A stretch of 32,707 nt of DNA from Polyangiaceae bacterium (GCA_020848455.1 JADLAB010000010.1:1-32707); one strand, 5' to 3'. Positions 1 through 7,273 are shown, counted from the stretch's first letter. Notes: generated from the letters alone by a model not told the origin. Made by a program: numbers and translations.

Positions 1-11
1 ACGGCGCTCAT
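1..11 (-). CDS. Start of a further gene downstream of apbE (cut by window edge)
   Basis: On the minus strand the apbE stop codon (TGA, 10-8) overlaps an ATG at 11-9, giving an ATGA junction like those elsewhere in this window. Only three codons (M-S-A) are inside the window, so the product cannot be named. The overlap suggests a gene translationally coupled to apbE. The call rests only on the junction. Confidence 0.35.
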
Positions 12-931
12 GACGCCACCGCCAGGTCGGCGAGCGGCACGAGCTCGAGCGCGCCGACGACCTCGAGCCGCCGATCGGCGTGTACCAACAGCGCGGCGAC
101 GCCGTCGAGGCGCGCGAGCAGGCGCCGACCCTGGCCCGCCCCGAGCACGAAGACCGCCGTGGCGAGCACGTCGGCCTCCTCGGCGCTCGCGGCCACGATC
201 GTCACCTGCGCGAGGTCGCTCACGGCGGGCGCACCCGTCCGCGGGTCGATGAGGTGATGGCGCTCCTCGGCGCCAGCCCGCCAGCGGCGGCGGTTCGGGG
301 CGCTCGTCGCGACGCCGCGATCGCGCACGCGAAACGCCGCGACCACGCGCGCCGCGTCGCCCGGATCCTCGACCTCGACGACCCACCCGCGCCCGTCCGG
401 GCCGGCACCCTCGAGCCGCGCGTCGCCGCCCGCCTCGACCACCCCGCCCGCCGGCAGCCAGCGCGCCGCGGCGTCGACCGTGCTGCCCTTGATCATGCCG
501 CCGAGATCCACCGAGACGCCGTGCGGCACGAACGCGGTGCGGCGCGCGGCGTCGAGCACCACCGCCGCCATCCCGGGCGCCGGCGCGCGCCACCCGCTCG
601 GGCTCGCGCGATCGAGGATCCCGGGCGCGAACGAGCGGTCGTAGCCCGCGGCCACGAGCGCCGTACCGATCGTCGGATCGAAGGCCCCGAACGTCTGCTC
701 CGTGAAGCGTTGCGCGCGCCGAAGGGCCGCGAAGAGCGCCCGAGACACCGCCATGGGCTCGTGCCGCTCGTTCAGGCGCGAGAGCTCGCTCTCGGCCGAG
801 AAGCGGCTGAAGCGCCGCTCGGCGCGGCGAAAGACGGCGGCGATGCGGCGCACGGCGGCGCCGGTCTCGCGCGCCGTGCCGGACAGCACGAGCCGGACGC
901 GCGTCCCGAGGCCGTCGAGCTCCGCGCTCAC
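8..931 (-). CDS. apbE: FAD:protein FMN transferase (ApbE family)
   Basis: ApbE enzymes use FAD to attach FMN covalently to Thr or Ser of target proteins, usually outside the cytoplasmic membrane. The roughly 307-residue product shows the family landmarks in order: GAFDPTIG, VSVDLGGMIKGSTVD, VEAGGD, HHLIDPRTG, and ADVLATAVFVLG near the C-terminus, which matches the family's metal/FAD-binding segment. I chose GTG at 931 because it overlaps the stop of the preceding small gene as GTGA (931-928), a coupling pattern repeated in this window. This start leaves no signal peptide, which is odd for a normally exported enzyme. The frame is also open upstream to an ATG at 1624, which would give a membrane-anchored 538-residue protein, but its middle third reads as Arg-rich out-of-frame sequence. 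No target with an obvious flavinylation motif was recognised in the window. Confidence 0.87.
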   Translation of the reverse strand: MSAELDGLGTRVRLVLSGTARETGAAVRRIAAVFRRAERRFSRFSAESELSRLNERHEPMAVSRALFAALRRAQRFTEQTFGAFDPTIGTALVAAGYDRSFAPGILDRASPSGWRAPAPGMAAVVLDAARRTAFVPHGVSVDLGGMIKGSTVDAAARWLPAGGVVEAGGDARLEGAGPDGRGWVVEVEDPGDAARVVAAFRVRDRGVATSAPNRRRWRAGAEERHHLIDPRTGAPAVSDLAQVTIVAASAEEADVLATAVFVLGAGQGRRLLARLDGVAALLVHADRRLEVVGALELVPLADLAVAS

Positions 932-1290
932 GAGCTCCGGGTGCGGATGCGCACGGACTGCCGCACCGGGGCGACCGCCGGTGTCGGACGCTCGCGCAGC
1001 GCGGCCTCCGCCGCGCCGGCGGAGCCTGCGGGCGCGGAGCCGCGGATCGAGCCCGCAGCGTGCGTGCGCGCGGCCTCGATGGCGACGGCGGGGGCGTCCT
1101 CCGGGGGCAGAAGCGCCAGGAACAGCACCGCGTAGGTCGCTCCGACGAGCCCCGCCAAGACGAGCCTGGCGTCGCGGCAGGAGGCGGGGGTCGGTGGTGC
1201 CGGCCGCTTCGCCGCGTGCTTCGCGGTCGTCGTCGTCATCGTCGTCTGCGTCTTCGTCGTCGTGGTGGTGGCCGGGCCTGCTTCGCTCAT
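928..1290 (-). CDS. Small single-pass membrane protein, Thr-rich N-terminus (unknown function)
   Basis: The reading frame gives 120 residues. A Thr-rich, low-complexity N-terminus is followed by one hydrophobic segment (LVLAGLVGATYAVLFLALL, roughly residues 43-61) and an Ala-rich tail. The start is supported by a strong Shine-Dalgarno AAGGAGG seven nt before the ATG at 1290. The stop overlaps the apbE start as GTGA, which suggests coupled translation with the flavin transferase. I recognise no family. The Thr-rich stretch is encoded by an ACG/ACC run that reads as His/Asp-rich in the frame of the upstream gene, so the two coding frames conflict between about 1200 and 1290. It may be a membrane partner or anchor for ApbE; that is inference from position only. 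Confidence 0.55.
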   Translation of the reverse strand: MSEAGPATTTTTKTQTTMTTTTAKHAAKRPAPPTPASCRDARLVLAGLVGATYAVLFLALLPPEDAPAVAIEAARTHAAGSIRGSAPAGSAGAAEAALRERPTPAVAPVRQSVRIRTRSS

Positions 1291-1624
1291 GGTGTTCCTC
1301 CTTCATCTCGTGATCCGGGTCGTCGCCGCGATCGAGCCGGCGCGGCTCGAGCGGCTCCTGCGGCGGCGGTGCGGCGACGGGCGGCTCTGCGGTCTCGGTC
1401 GCGGCCGGCGCGACCGGCGCGACCGGCGCCGCCGGCGCATCGGCCTCCGCGGCCGGCGCAGCGCGCTCCGCGGCTTCTGCCGCGGATGCGTCCGGTCGGG
1501 CGCGGACGAAGCCGAGCGCCGCCCCCAGCGTCACGCCCGCCGCGAGCGTCAGTCCTGCCGCCGCGAGGGCGATCGCCAGCGCCCGGCGCGGCGACTCGGT
1601 CGTTGCTTTGGAGCTCGATGCCAT
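1291..1624 (-). CDS. Membrane-anchored Ala/Pro-rich protein, 3' end unresolved
   Basis: ATG at 1624 follows AAGGAG with a 6-nt spacer. The first 40 residues hold a good membrane anchor (ALAIALAAAGLTLAAGVTLG), followed by an Ala/Pro-rich periplasmic-type linker and an acidic, His-containing tail (DDPDHEMKEEHH). The frame has no stop before position 8, so formally it fuses to ApbE. However, a separate gene with its own strong ribosome binding site starts at 1290, and from about 1200 to 940 this frame becomes Arg-rich, as expected of non-coding frames in such DNA. Either the gene overlaps the next one and a frameshift hides its stop, or a 538-residue fusion is real. The boundary given is the start of the next gene, not a seen stop codon. 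The acidic/His tail resembles the repeat in the histidine kinase at 2633-2692. Confidence 0.45.
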
Positions 1625-1662
1625 GCAGCTCTCCTTTCGGGTTCAAGAAGAGCGTACGAGCG

Positions 1663-1677
1663 GGTCCTGTGAGGACC
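1663..1677. promoter_or_regulatory. Inverted repeat in the divergent regulator/apbE-operon promoter
   Basis: GGTCCT-GTG-AGGACC is a perfect 6-bp inverted repeat with a 3-nt centre. It lies 39 bp upstream of the minus-strand start at 1624 in the 112-bp divergent intergenic region. It is a candidate operator. No function is shown by sequence alone. Confidence 0.4.
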
Positions 1678-1688
1678 ATCGGCGCGAG

Positions 1689-1704
1689 ATGAGAACCTTC
1701 TCAT
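1689..1704. promoter_or_regulatory. Candidate operator palindrome upstream of the two-component system
   Basis: ATGAGAA-CC-TTCTCAT is a perfect 7-bp inverted repeat with a 2-nt centre, 33 bp before the response regulator start and between the divergent genes. It could be an autoregulatory site for the adjacent OmpR-type regulator, although that family more often binds direct repeats. It stands out as AT-richer than its surroundings. Confidence 0.5.
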
Positions 1705-1721
1705 GATCGAAGAATCGCCGG

Positions 1722-1730
1722 TGCTAACTT
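1722..1730 (+). promoter_or_regulatory. Extended -10-like element, probably leaderless, for the response regulator
   Basis: TG-C-TAACTT ends 6 nt before the ATG at 1737, and there is no Shine-Dalgarno sequence between them. This spacing would put transcription start at or next to the start codon. The same layout precedes seven other genes in this window. Confidence 0.5.
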
Positions 1731-1736
1731 CCGACC

Positions 1737-2408
1737 ATGCGCATCCTCGTGGTCGAGGACGAGACGAGACTCGGTGACCTCATCGCGCGGAGCCTCCGCC
1801 GCGAGGGCTACGACGCCGAGCTCGTCGGCGACGGCGCCGAGGGCTTCGAGCGGGCGCGCACCGGAGCCTTCGACCTCGTGGTGCTCGACGTCATGCTCCC
1901 GCGCATGAGCGGCCTCGAGATCAGCATGCGGCTGCGCCGGCTCGGCCTGCCGACCCGCCTCCTCATGCTGACCGCGCGCGACGCCGTCGACGACCGCGTC
2001 GCCGGGCTCGACGCCGGCGCCGATGACTACGTGGTCAAGCCCTTCGCGCTGTCCGAGCTCCACGCACGCGTCCGCGCCCTGTTGCGCCGTGAGGGCGAGG
2101 CGCCCGGCGGCGCCGTGCTGCGGGTCGACGATCTCGTCCTCGATCGCGGGCGGCGCGAGGCGCGGCGCGGCGAGCGCCGTGTGGAGCTCACGAGCCGCGA
2201 GTTCGCGCTGCTCGAGCACTTGATGAGGAATGCCGGCCGCATCCTCACGCGCGACCAGATCCTCGTGGCCGCGTGGCCGCGCGACTTCGAAGGGGGCAGC
2301 AACGTGGTCGACACCTACGTCCACTACCTGCGCGAGAAGATCGACCGGCCGCCCGCCAAGCCCCTCATCCGCACGATCCGTGGCGTCGGCTACGCGCTCG
2401 GGAGCTGA
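1737..2408 (+). CDS. OmpR/PhoB-family DNA-binding response regulator
   Basis: This is a 223-residue two-domain regulator of normal length. The receiver domain (about 1-118) has the acidic pocket (E7, D8), phospho-acceptor D51 in VVLDVMLP, switch Thr79 in LMLTARD and Lys101 in VVKPF. The winged-helix output domain (about 125-223) has the expected ELTSREFALLEHL start and ends in the typical TIRGVGYAL. Its stop overlaps the kinase start (TGATG at 2406-2410), so the two are co-translated. It lies divergent to the apbE membrane gene group, with inverted repeats in the shared promoter, so control of that operon is a reasonable inference. The signal and target are unknown. Confidence 0.93.
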   Translation: MRILVVEDETRLGDLIARSLRREGYDAELVGDGAEGFERARTGAFDLVVLDVMLPRMSGLEISMRLRRLGLPTRLLMLTARDAVDDRVAGLDAGADDYVVKPFALSELHARVRALLRREGEAPGGAVLRVDDLVLDRGRREARRGERRVELTSREFALLEHLMRNAGRILTRDQILVAAWPRDFEGGSNVVDTYVHYLREKIDRPPAKPLIRTIRGVGYALGS

Positions 2409-3763
2409 TGCAGTTCACCCGCATCCGCCGCAAGCTCGCCGCATGGACGCTGCTCGTCTTTGCGCTGGTGCTCGCCGCGACGCTCGGCGTCGCGGTGTTC
2501 GCCGTCGTGCGCGAGCACGATGCCGCGATCGAGCGCGAGCTGCGGGCGGGCGCCGACCGTGCGGCCGCGCGGCTCGGCGCCGGGAGCGAGCGCGGCGAGC
2601 CGGCGCGGCGCCGCGACGGGCGCGACCGAGACGACGACGAGCACGAGCGCGACGACGAGCACGAGCGCGACGACGAGCACGAGCGCGACGACGTGGATCT
2701 CGCGCATGGCGCCGACCTCATGGTCTTCGACGTGGAGCCGGGCCGAGCGCCGCGCAGCCTCGGCCGGGCGGCCCCGCGCGCGCTCCCCGACGTCGGGGCC
2801 CTCGACGCGGCGCTCCGCGGGCAGGAGATCTGGTCCGACGTGCGCGCCGGCGGCGCGCCGGTGCGGCTCCTCAGCGTTCCGGTGCGCCGCGAGGGACACA
2901 TCGTCGGCGCGGTGCAGGTCGGCATGGCGGTCGGCGCGGACCAGGCCGCGCTCTCCGAGACGCTCGTCGCGCTCGTGCTCACGGGCGTGCTCGGCCTCGC
3001 CCTCGCGGCGGGTGGGAGTCTGTTCCTCGCGCGCCGCGCCATGGCGCCGATCCGCGAGGCGTTCCAGCGGCAGCGCCAGTTCATCGCCGACGCGAGCCAC
3101 GAGCTGCGCACGCCCGTGGCGGTGCTGCGCGCGCGGGCGGAGCTGCTCGACCGCGAGAACGACGGGCTCCCCGCCCCGGCGGCGCTCGAGGTCGAGCGGC
3201 TGGCGCGCGACGCCGGGGAGCTCGCCGCGCTGCTCGACGAGCTGCTCGATCTCGCGCGGCTCGACGAGCGCGACGCCGCGATCGCCGTCGAGCCGGTGGC
3301 CGTTGGCGAGCTGGCGAGCGACCTCGTCGTGCAGCTCGGACCCATGGCCGACGAGCGCGGCGTGACGCTCCGCGCCGAGGCCGCTCCCGTGTGGGCCCAG
3401 GCGAACCTCGCCCGTGTGCGCCAGGCGCTGCGCGCCTTCGTCGACAACGCCCTGAAGCACACGCCGCGCGGCGGTCACGTCGCGGTCGTGGTGGACCGAG
3501 ACGGCGCGCGCGCCCGCATTCGGGTGGTCGACGACGGCGAGGGCATTGCGCCCGAGCACCTGCCGCGGGTGTTCGATCGCTTCTACCGCGCCGACGGCGC
3601 ACGCGCGCGCGACGGGCGTGGGGGGGCCGGGCTCGGCATGGCGATCGCGGCCCAGCTCGTCGAGCGCATGAAGGGCCACACCTCGATCGAGAGCGCGCCC
3701 GGCCGCGGCACGACGGTCACGGTGCATCTGCCGCTCGCGGCGGACGCGCCCGAGCTGCGGTAG
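2408..3763 (+). CDS. Membrane sensor histidine kinase with acidic/His repeat in the sensor domain
   Basis: The ATG at 2408 shares one base with the regulator stop and gives 451 residues. Two membrane helices (about 12-34 and 185-208) bracket a periplasmic sensor of about 150 residues. Next come the dimerisation/H box (phospho-acceptor H231 in DASHELRTP), N box (VDNALKH, N347), G1 (DDGEGI) and G2 (GRGGAGLGMAI). All catalytic motifs are intact. The sensor contains three perfect 18-bp tandem repeats encoding DDEHER (residues about 76-93), plus acidic flanks. Such a charged, His-containing loop could bind metal cations or respond to polycations; this is inference. Partner: the regulator just upstream. 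Confidence 0.92.
   Translation: MQFTRIRRKLAAWTLLVFALVLAATLGVAVFAVVREHDAAIERELRAGADRAAARLGAGSERGEPARRRDGRDRDDDEHERDDEHERDDEHERDDVDLAHGADLMVFDVEPGRAPRSLGRAAPRALPDVGALDAALRGQEIWSDVRAGGAPVRLLSVPVRREGHIVGAVQVGMAVGADQAALSETLVALVLTGVLGLALAAGGSLFLARRAMAPIREAFQRQRQFIADASHELRTPVAVLRARAELLDRENDGLPAPAALEVERLARDAGELAALLDELLDLARLDERDAAIAVEPVAVGELASDLVVQLGPMADERGVTLRAEAAPVWAQANLARVRQALRAFVDNALKHTPRGGHVAVVVDRDGARARIRVVDDGEGIAPEHLPRVFDRFYRADGARARDGRGGAGLGMAIAAQLVERMKGHTSIESAPGRGTTVTVHLPLAADAPELR
2633..2692 (+). repeat. 18-bp in-frame tandem repeat in the kinase sensor loop
   Basis: Three perfect copies of an 18-bp unit (2633-2650, 2651-2668, 2669-2686) plus a third of a fourth encode DDEHER three times, then DD. 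As the unit is a multiple of three, copy-number change would lengthen or shorten the periplasmic acidic loop without breaking the gene. Confidence 0.95.
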
Positions 3764-3794
3764 CGCGGGCGCATCGAGTCGCGAGCCCGACTCT

Positions 3795-3803
3795 TGCTAG
3801 CAT
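3795..3803 (+). promoter_or_regulatory. Extended -10-like element before the RCC1 lipoprotein
   Basis: TG-C-TAGCAT ends 7 nt before the GTG at 3811, with no ribosome binding site in between. It fits the leaderless layout seen repeatedly in the window. Confidence 0.45.
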
Positions 3804-3810
3804 CGCCGGC

Positions 3811-5151
3811 GTGGTGATCCGGACCTGGCTCTGCGCGTGCGTGCTGGCGCCGTCGATCGGGCTCGCGAGCCTGGGCTGCGGCACGGCCGGCGTACCGTTC
3901 GAGTGCACGGCCGACGCCGAGTGCACGCACGACGGCGCGGTCGGGCGCTGCGAGAAGACCGGCTACTGCAGCTTCCCGGACGCGAGCTGCGAAGCGGGCC
4001 TGCGCTACGGCGAGCTCGCCCCGGGCGAGCTCGCGTCGCAGTGCTTCGAGCCGTGCGTGCTCGGGCTCGCGCTCGGCGGCCAGCACTCCTGCGCGCTGCT
4101 GCGCGGCGGCTCGGTCGCCTGCTGGGGCAACGGCAAGGACGGGCGCCTCGGCGACGGACGGCTCGACGGCGAGGCCACCCCGGAGCCCGTCCGCGTGGAC
4201 GCGAGCTTGCCGGCGAGCACCGCCCTGGCCGCGGGCGGCGCCCACACCTGCGCCCTCGCCGAGGACGGGACGGTGTGGTGCTGGGGCAAGAACGATCACC
4301 GGCAGCTCGGCGTCGTCGGCGCCGTCGTCGGGCCCCTGCGCGTGACGGCGCTCGACGGGGCGGGCGCGCCCGCGATCGGGCTCGCGGCGGGCGGCGCCCA
4401 CAGCTGCGCGCGCGCCAGCGTCGGCACCGGCTGCTGGGGCAGCAACGAGCGCGGCCAGCTCGGTCGCGGCAGCGTGGGGGGCGACGAGCTGCCGGCGATG
4501 GTCGACTTCGCCAACGCCTTCCAGGAGATCGCCGCGGGCGACGCCCACGGCTGCGGCCGCACCCTGGCCGGCACGGTGCACTGCTGGGGCGACAACGCGG
4601 GCCTGCAGGTCGGCGGGCCGGACAAGGCCGTGCCCTACCCGACGCCGCTCATGCTGCAGACGCCGGCGCGCGCCGCGAGCCTCGAGCTCGGCACCCTGCA
4701 CAGCTGCATGGTGAGCTCGAACGAAGGGGTCGAGTGCTGGGGCAACAACCTGCTCGCGGGACAGCTCGGCCGCCCCCAGGCCGTCCACGACAGCGCGACG
4801 CCGCTCCACGTCGCGCTCCCGGCCGACGCGACGCAGATCGCGGCGGGCGCCACGCACAGCTGCGCGCTCGACGTCGACGGGCGCGCGTGGTGCTGGGGCG
4901 GCAACGAGTTCGGCCAGCACGGGCCGGGGCGCGCGCCGAGCACCTTCGAGCCGGAGGCCGTGGTCGTGGAGCTGCCGGGCGGCATCGTCGAGATCGCCGC
5001 GGGCGCGTTCCACACCTGCGCCCGCACGGCGAAGGACGAAGTCTACTGCTGGGGCGCGAACGAGGCGGGCCAGCTCGGCAACGGCCGCACCGACGCCGAG
5101 GGTGAGAGCGAGCCCGACGCGACCGTGAGCGCCAAGCTCGTCTGCGAGTGA
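3811..5151 (+). CDS. RCC1-repeat (beta-propeller) lipoprotein
   Basis: The product is about 446 residues: a hydrophobic leader with a lipobox-like ASLGC (Cys23), a short Cys-rich segment (CTADAECTHDGAVGRCEKTGYC) of the type common in Myxococcota surface lipoproteins, then seven RCC1-type repeats. Each repeat carries the hallmark H-[ST]-C-A-x(n)-C-W-G (for example HTCALAEDGTVWCWG), which implies a seven-bladed propeller. The paired Cys in each blade suggest disulfides and an extracytoplasmic location. RCC1 lipoproteins are abundant in this phylum and their role is largely unknown; protein binding at the cell surface is the usual guess. GTG at 3811 is preferred because of the upstream -10-like element; GTG at 3814 is also possible. 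Confidence 0.88.
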   Translation: MVIRTWLCACVLAPSIGLASLGCGTAGVPFECTADAECTHDGAVGRCEKTGYCSFPDASCEAGLRYGELAPGELASQCFEPCVLGLALGGQHSCALLRGGSVACWGNGKDGRLGDGRLDGEATPEPVRVDASLPASTALAAGGAHTCALAEDGTVWCWGKNDHRQLGVVGAVVGPLRVTALDGAGAPAIGLAAGGAHSCARASVGTGCWGSNERGQLGRGSVGGDELPAMVDFANAFQEIAAGDAHGCGRTLAGTVHCWGDNAGLQVGGPDKAVPYPTPLMLQTPARAASLELGTLHSCMVSSNEGVECWGNNLLAGQLGRPQAVHDSATPLHVALPADATQIAAGATHSCALDVDGRAWCWGGNEFGQHGPGRAPSTFEPEAVVVELPGGIVEIAAGAFHTCARTAKDEVYCWGANEAGQLGNGRTDAEGESEPDATVSAKLVCE

Positions 5152-5167
5152 GTCGAGTCGCGCGAGT

Positions 5168-5259
5168 GTAGGGGCCGAGGCTACGCCGCGGCCGACGGGG
5201 TGTTGCCTGCACCCCTACGGCGCCGGCTCGACGCCCGGGTTTTCGCGCGCTTCGGGCGT
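5168..5259. other. Intergenic region with two inverted repeats between RCC1 gene and next lipoprotein
   Basis: Two inverted repeats lie in the 161-bp gap. GTAGGGG (5168-5174) pairs with CCCCTAC (5212-5218) across 37 nt. ACGCCCG (5231-5237) pairs with CGGGCGT (5253-5259) across 15 nt. The second abuts the sigma-54 promoter -24 box. Either could end the RCC1 transcript or act as an activator site. No T-run follows either one. Confidence 0.35.
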
Positions 5260-5274
5260 GGCAAGGCGCTTGCA
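5259..5274 (+). promoter_or_regulatory. Sigma-54 (-24/-12) promoter
   Basis: TGGCAAGGCGCTTGCA matches the -24/-12 consensus TGGCACG-N4-TTGCA at every fixed position but one, with the required GG-N10-GC spacing. Transcription would start near 5285, about 28 nt before the ATG at 5313, leaving room for the AAGGAG ribosome binding site at 5298-5303. An activator of the sigma-54 class is encoded at 8835-10199. Confidence 0.75.
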
Positions 5275-5312
5275 CTTGGGGAGGGCAACGGACTGCGAAG
5301 GAGAAAAAGGAC

Positions 5313-6344
5313 ATGCTCACGAACCACGGTGCACGGGTTGCTTCGCTTGCGGCTCTTCTGGCGTTCGCGCCGCTCGCCTGCGTCGGCGAGCCCACCGAAG
5401 ACCCCGAGGTCGCCGCCATCGCGCAGGCGCTCGACCAGGAGAACGGCGGGCTCACGATGACGGACGAAGCGCCGGCCTTCGGCGCGCCCGAGGCCGCGAA
5501 CGCCGCCGAGGAGCCCGAGGAGGCGATCGCCGACCCGTACGTCGACGACGTCGAGGTGCAGGGCCTGCAGCAGCTGCCCGACGCCGTCGTGTTCCACGCG
5601 CTCGTGTCGTGGGGGCAGTTCCCGCTCGACCTCGACAACACCGAGCCGCGCGTGTGGAGCGGCGCCATCTCCGTCAACCGCGGCGCCATCCTGGTCGACA
5701 AGGCCGTCGCCTTCGAGCCCGACACCGATCGCCTGCTGCCGCGGCCCGATGCGCAGACGGTGCCGTTCGAGTCCGTGACCCTGCCGCATCACGACGGCCT
5801 CAGGCTCACGATCATCGACCCGACGCCCCTCGCCGGCGAGCCCCTCGTCGTCCGCTACGCCGGCGCCGACGGCCTCGTCGTGTCGCTCCCGATCGAGAGC
5901 CTGGTGCACGGCCCGGTGACCCGCGTGGTCGACGAGCTCGGCAACCGCGTGGTCGCGATGGCGATGGCGCAGCCCATCGACGGGTGCGCGCACGGCATGC
6001 TCGGCGGCCACTGGCGCGAGCTCGCGCCGGGGCGCGGCAAGTTCATCGGCCCGGTCGTGAACGCCACGGGCGACCGCATCGGCCACCTGCGCGGCATCTA
6101 CGGCGTGCGCGAGAACGACGAGCAGGTGTTCTTCGGGAAGTACATCGACGCCGAGGGCAAGTTCATGGGCCTCTTCAAGGGGCACTACGGCGACGAGAAA
6201 TTCTCCGGCCAGTGGCTGCACTTCGCGGGCGACGTGGGCCAGCTCGGCGGCCAGTACCGCGAGACCTTGCCGGGCCCGGAGCAGGGTGGGCACTTCCTCG
6301 GCGGCTGGGCCGAGACGAGCTGCGCGCCCGCGCCCCAGCCGTGA
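5313..6344 (+). CDS. Secreted lipoprotein of unknown function behind a sigma-54 promoter
   Basis: The product has 343 residues. The start is fixed by AAGGAG 9 nt upstream. A hydrophobic leader ends in a lipobox-like PLAC (Cys23), followed by an acidic linker containing LDQENGGLTMTDEAPAFG. I have seen similar segments at the N-terminus of other myxobacterial lipoproteins, but this is recollection only. The C-terminal third (about residues 245-325) has loose Gly/aromatic-rich strand repeats (GHLRGIYG, GKFMGLFKGHYG, GQLGGQYRE) resembling beta-hairpin repeat proteins. No enzyme motif was seen. It is the only gene between the promoter at 5259 and the terminator at 6370, so it is probably monocistronic. 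Confidence 0.85.
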   Translation: MLTNHGARVASLAALLAFAPLACVGEPTEDPEVAAIAQALDQENGGLTMTDEAPAFGAPEAANAAEEPEEAIADPYVDDVEVQGLQQLPDAVVFHALVSWGQFPLDLDNTEPRVWSGAISVNRGAILVDKAVAFEPDTDRLLPRPDAQTVPFESVTLPHHDGLRLTIIDPTPLAGEPLVVRYAGADGLVVSLPIESLVHGPVTRVVDELGNRVVAMAMAQPIDGCAHGMLGGHWRELAPGRGKFIGPVVNATGDRIGHLRGIYGVRENDEQVFFGKYIDAEGKFMGLFKGHYGDEKFSGQWLHFAGDVGQLGGQYRETLPGPEQGGHFLGGWAETSCAPAPQP

Positions 6345-6369
6345 CCCGCAGGTAGCCGCACGGTCTTGC

Positions 6370-6414
6370 GCGCGCGACGCCCCGTCCTCGGACGCCGGGC
6401 GTCGCGCGCCTTTT
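6370..6414 (+). terminator. Strong Rho-independent terminator between convergent genes
   Basis: A perfect 13-bp stem (6370-6382 with 6397-6409) is capped by a second 5-bp stem (CGTCC-TC-GGACG, 6383-6394) and followed by CTTTTG. It closes the plus-strand lipoprotein unit. On the minus strand no T-run follows the stem, so it serves mainly the plus-strand gene. Confidence 0.88.
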
Positions 6415-6424
6415 GTGCGCTCCT

Positions 6425-7246
6425 CTAGAACGCGCCCGCGAGCCCCACCCGAGCTCCCGCCGGGCCGACCCCGAGCGAGACCGCGACCGCGTCGCCCGCG
6501 GAGCCGTCGCCGACGAGCACGGCGCGGACGACGCCGCCCGTGACGAGGGCGAGCCCGAGGCCGAGCGTGACGCCGCCGGCGACCCGCAGATCGCGCGCGC
6601 CCTCGAGCGCGGCCAGATGCGCGTCGTAGCTGTCGAGCTCCTGCCGGCGCGCTTCGCCGACCTTCGACTGCGACCAGCCGAGCAGACCCGCTCCGACGCC
6701 GACGCCCGCGAGGCCCGAGCCGAGCAGGGCGAGCGCCGCGGGGTCGCTCCACCAGCGCGCGCCGTCGGCGGACGACGCGTCGCTCGATGCCGGCGCGGGG
6801 GCGGGAGCCGGCGCCGGCGAGGGCGGCGCGGGGGCGGGCGGCACCGGGGCGGGGGCGGACGCGCGCGCCGTCGGCGCGGGCGGCGGCGGCAGCGCGCTCG
6901 TCGTCGGGGCCGGCGGCTCGGGCGTCGGGGTCGGCGCGGGTGCCGGCGCCGCGGCGAGCTTCTGCTCGCAGGTCTGGATGCGGCTCTCCGTCGCGCGGCG
7001 GTTCTCGGCCGGCGGGTCGGTCGCGAGGTAGCGCCGGAACAGCTCGAGCGCCTCCGGGCAGCGCTCGCGCGCGACCTCGGACTGCGCCCAGGTGAAGAGG
7101 TAGAGCGGCTTCGGATCGAGCGCGTAGGCACGCGCGAAGGCGTCGACCGCCTCGTCGTGATGGCCCGCCTCGTAGCTCGCGACGCCGCGGCGGAACTCGC
7201 GCTCGGCCGCGTCGTCGGCGCCCACCGTGCGCGGCGCGAGCAGCAC
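6425..7246 (-). CDS. TPR protein with Pro-rich linker and C-terminal membrane segments (start region frameshifted)
   Basis: The frame holds a short TPR-type helical unit (EFRRGVASYEAGHHDEAVDAFARAYALDP, then further helices), a long Pro/Ala linker and two hydrophobic segments near the C-terminus. The first in-frame start is GTG at 7246, giving 273 residues but cutting the signal peptide. The codons just upstream read RARTLALGGLAFV and are stopped by TGA at 7285-7283. The natural start appears to be GTG at 7299, which overlaps the kinase stop as GTGA, but that frame is one dinucleotide out. Removing one CG unit from the tract at 7274-7282 would give a leader beginning VSPRPDARTLALGGLAF and running on in frame. 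The gene therefore carries a frameshift, a sequencing error or a slippage switch. It is probably co-transcribed with the kinase upstream; its role is unknown. Confidence 0.75.
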   Translation of the reverse strand: MLLAPRTVGADDAAEREFRRGVASYEAGHHDEAVDAFARAYALDPKPLYLFTWAQSEVARERCPEALELFRRYLATDPPAENRRATESRIQTCEQKLAAAPAPAPTPTPEPPAPTTSALPPPPAPTARASAPAPVPPAPAPPSPAPAPAPAPASSDASSADGARWWSDPAALALLGSGLAGVGVGAGLLGWSQSKVGEARRQELDSYDAHLAALEGARDLRVAGGVTLGLGLALVTGGVVRAVLVGDGSAGDAVAVSLGVGPAGARVGLAGAF

Positions 7247-7273
7247 GAAAGCGAGGCCGCCGAGGGCGAGCGT

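Noticed and set aside
8-1624. A single 538-residue ApbE with a membrane anchor
   Set aside because: The middle third in this frame is Arg-rich and poor in normal codon bias, while another frame there has a membrane helix, a strong ribosome binding site and a GTGA junction with apbE. Kept only as an alternative.
5168-5218. Rho-independent terminator for the RCC1 gene
   Set aside because: The 7-bp arms are 37 nt apart and no T-run follows, so it is only noted as an inverted repeat.
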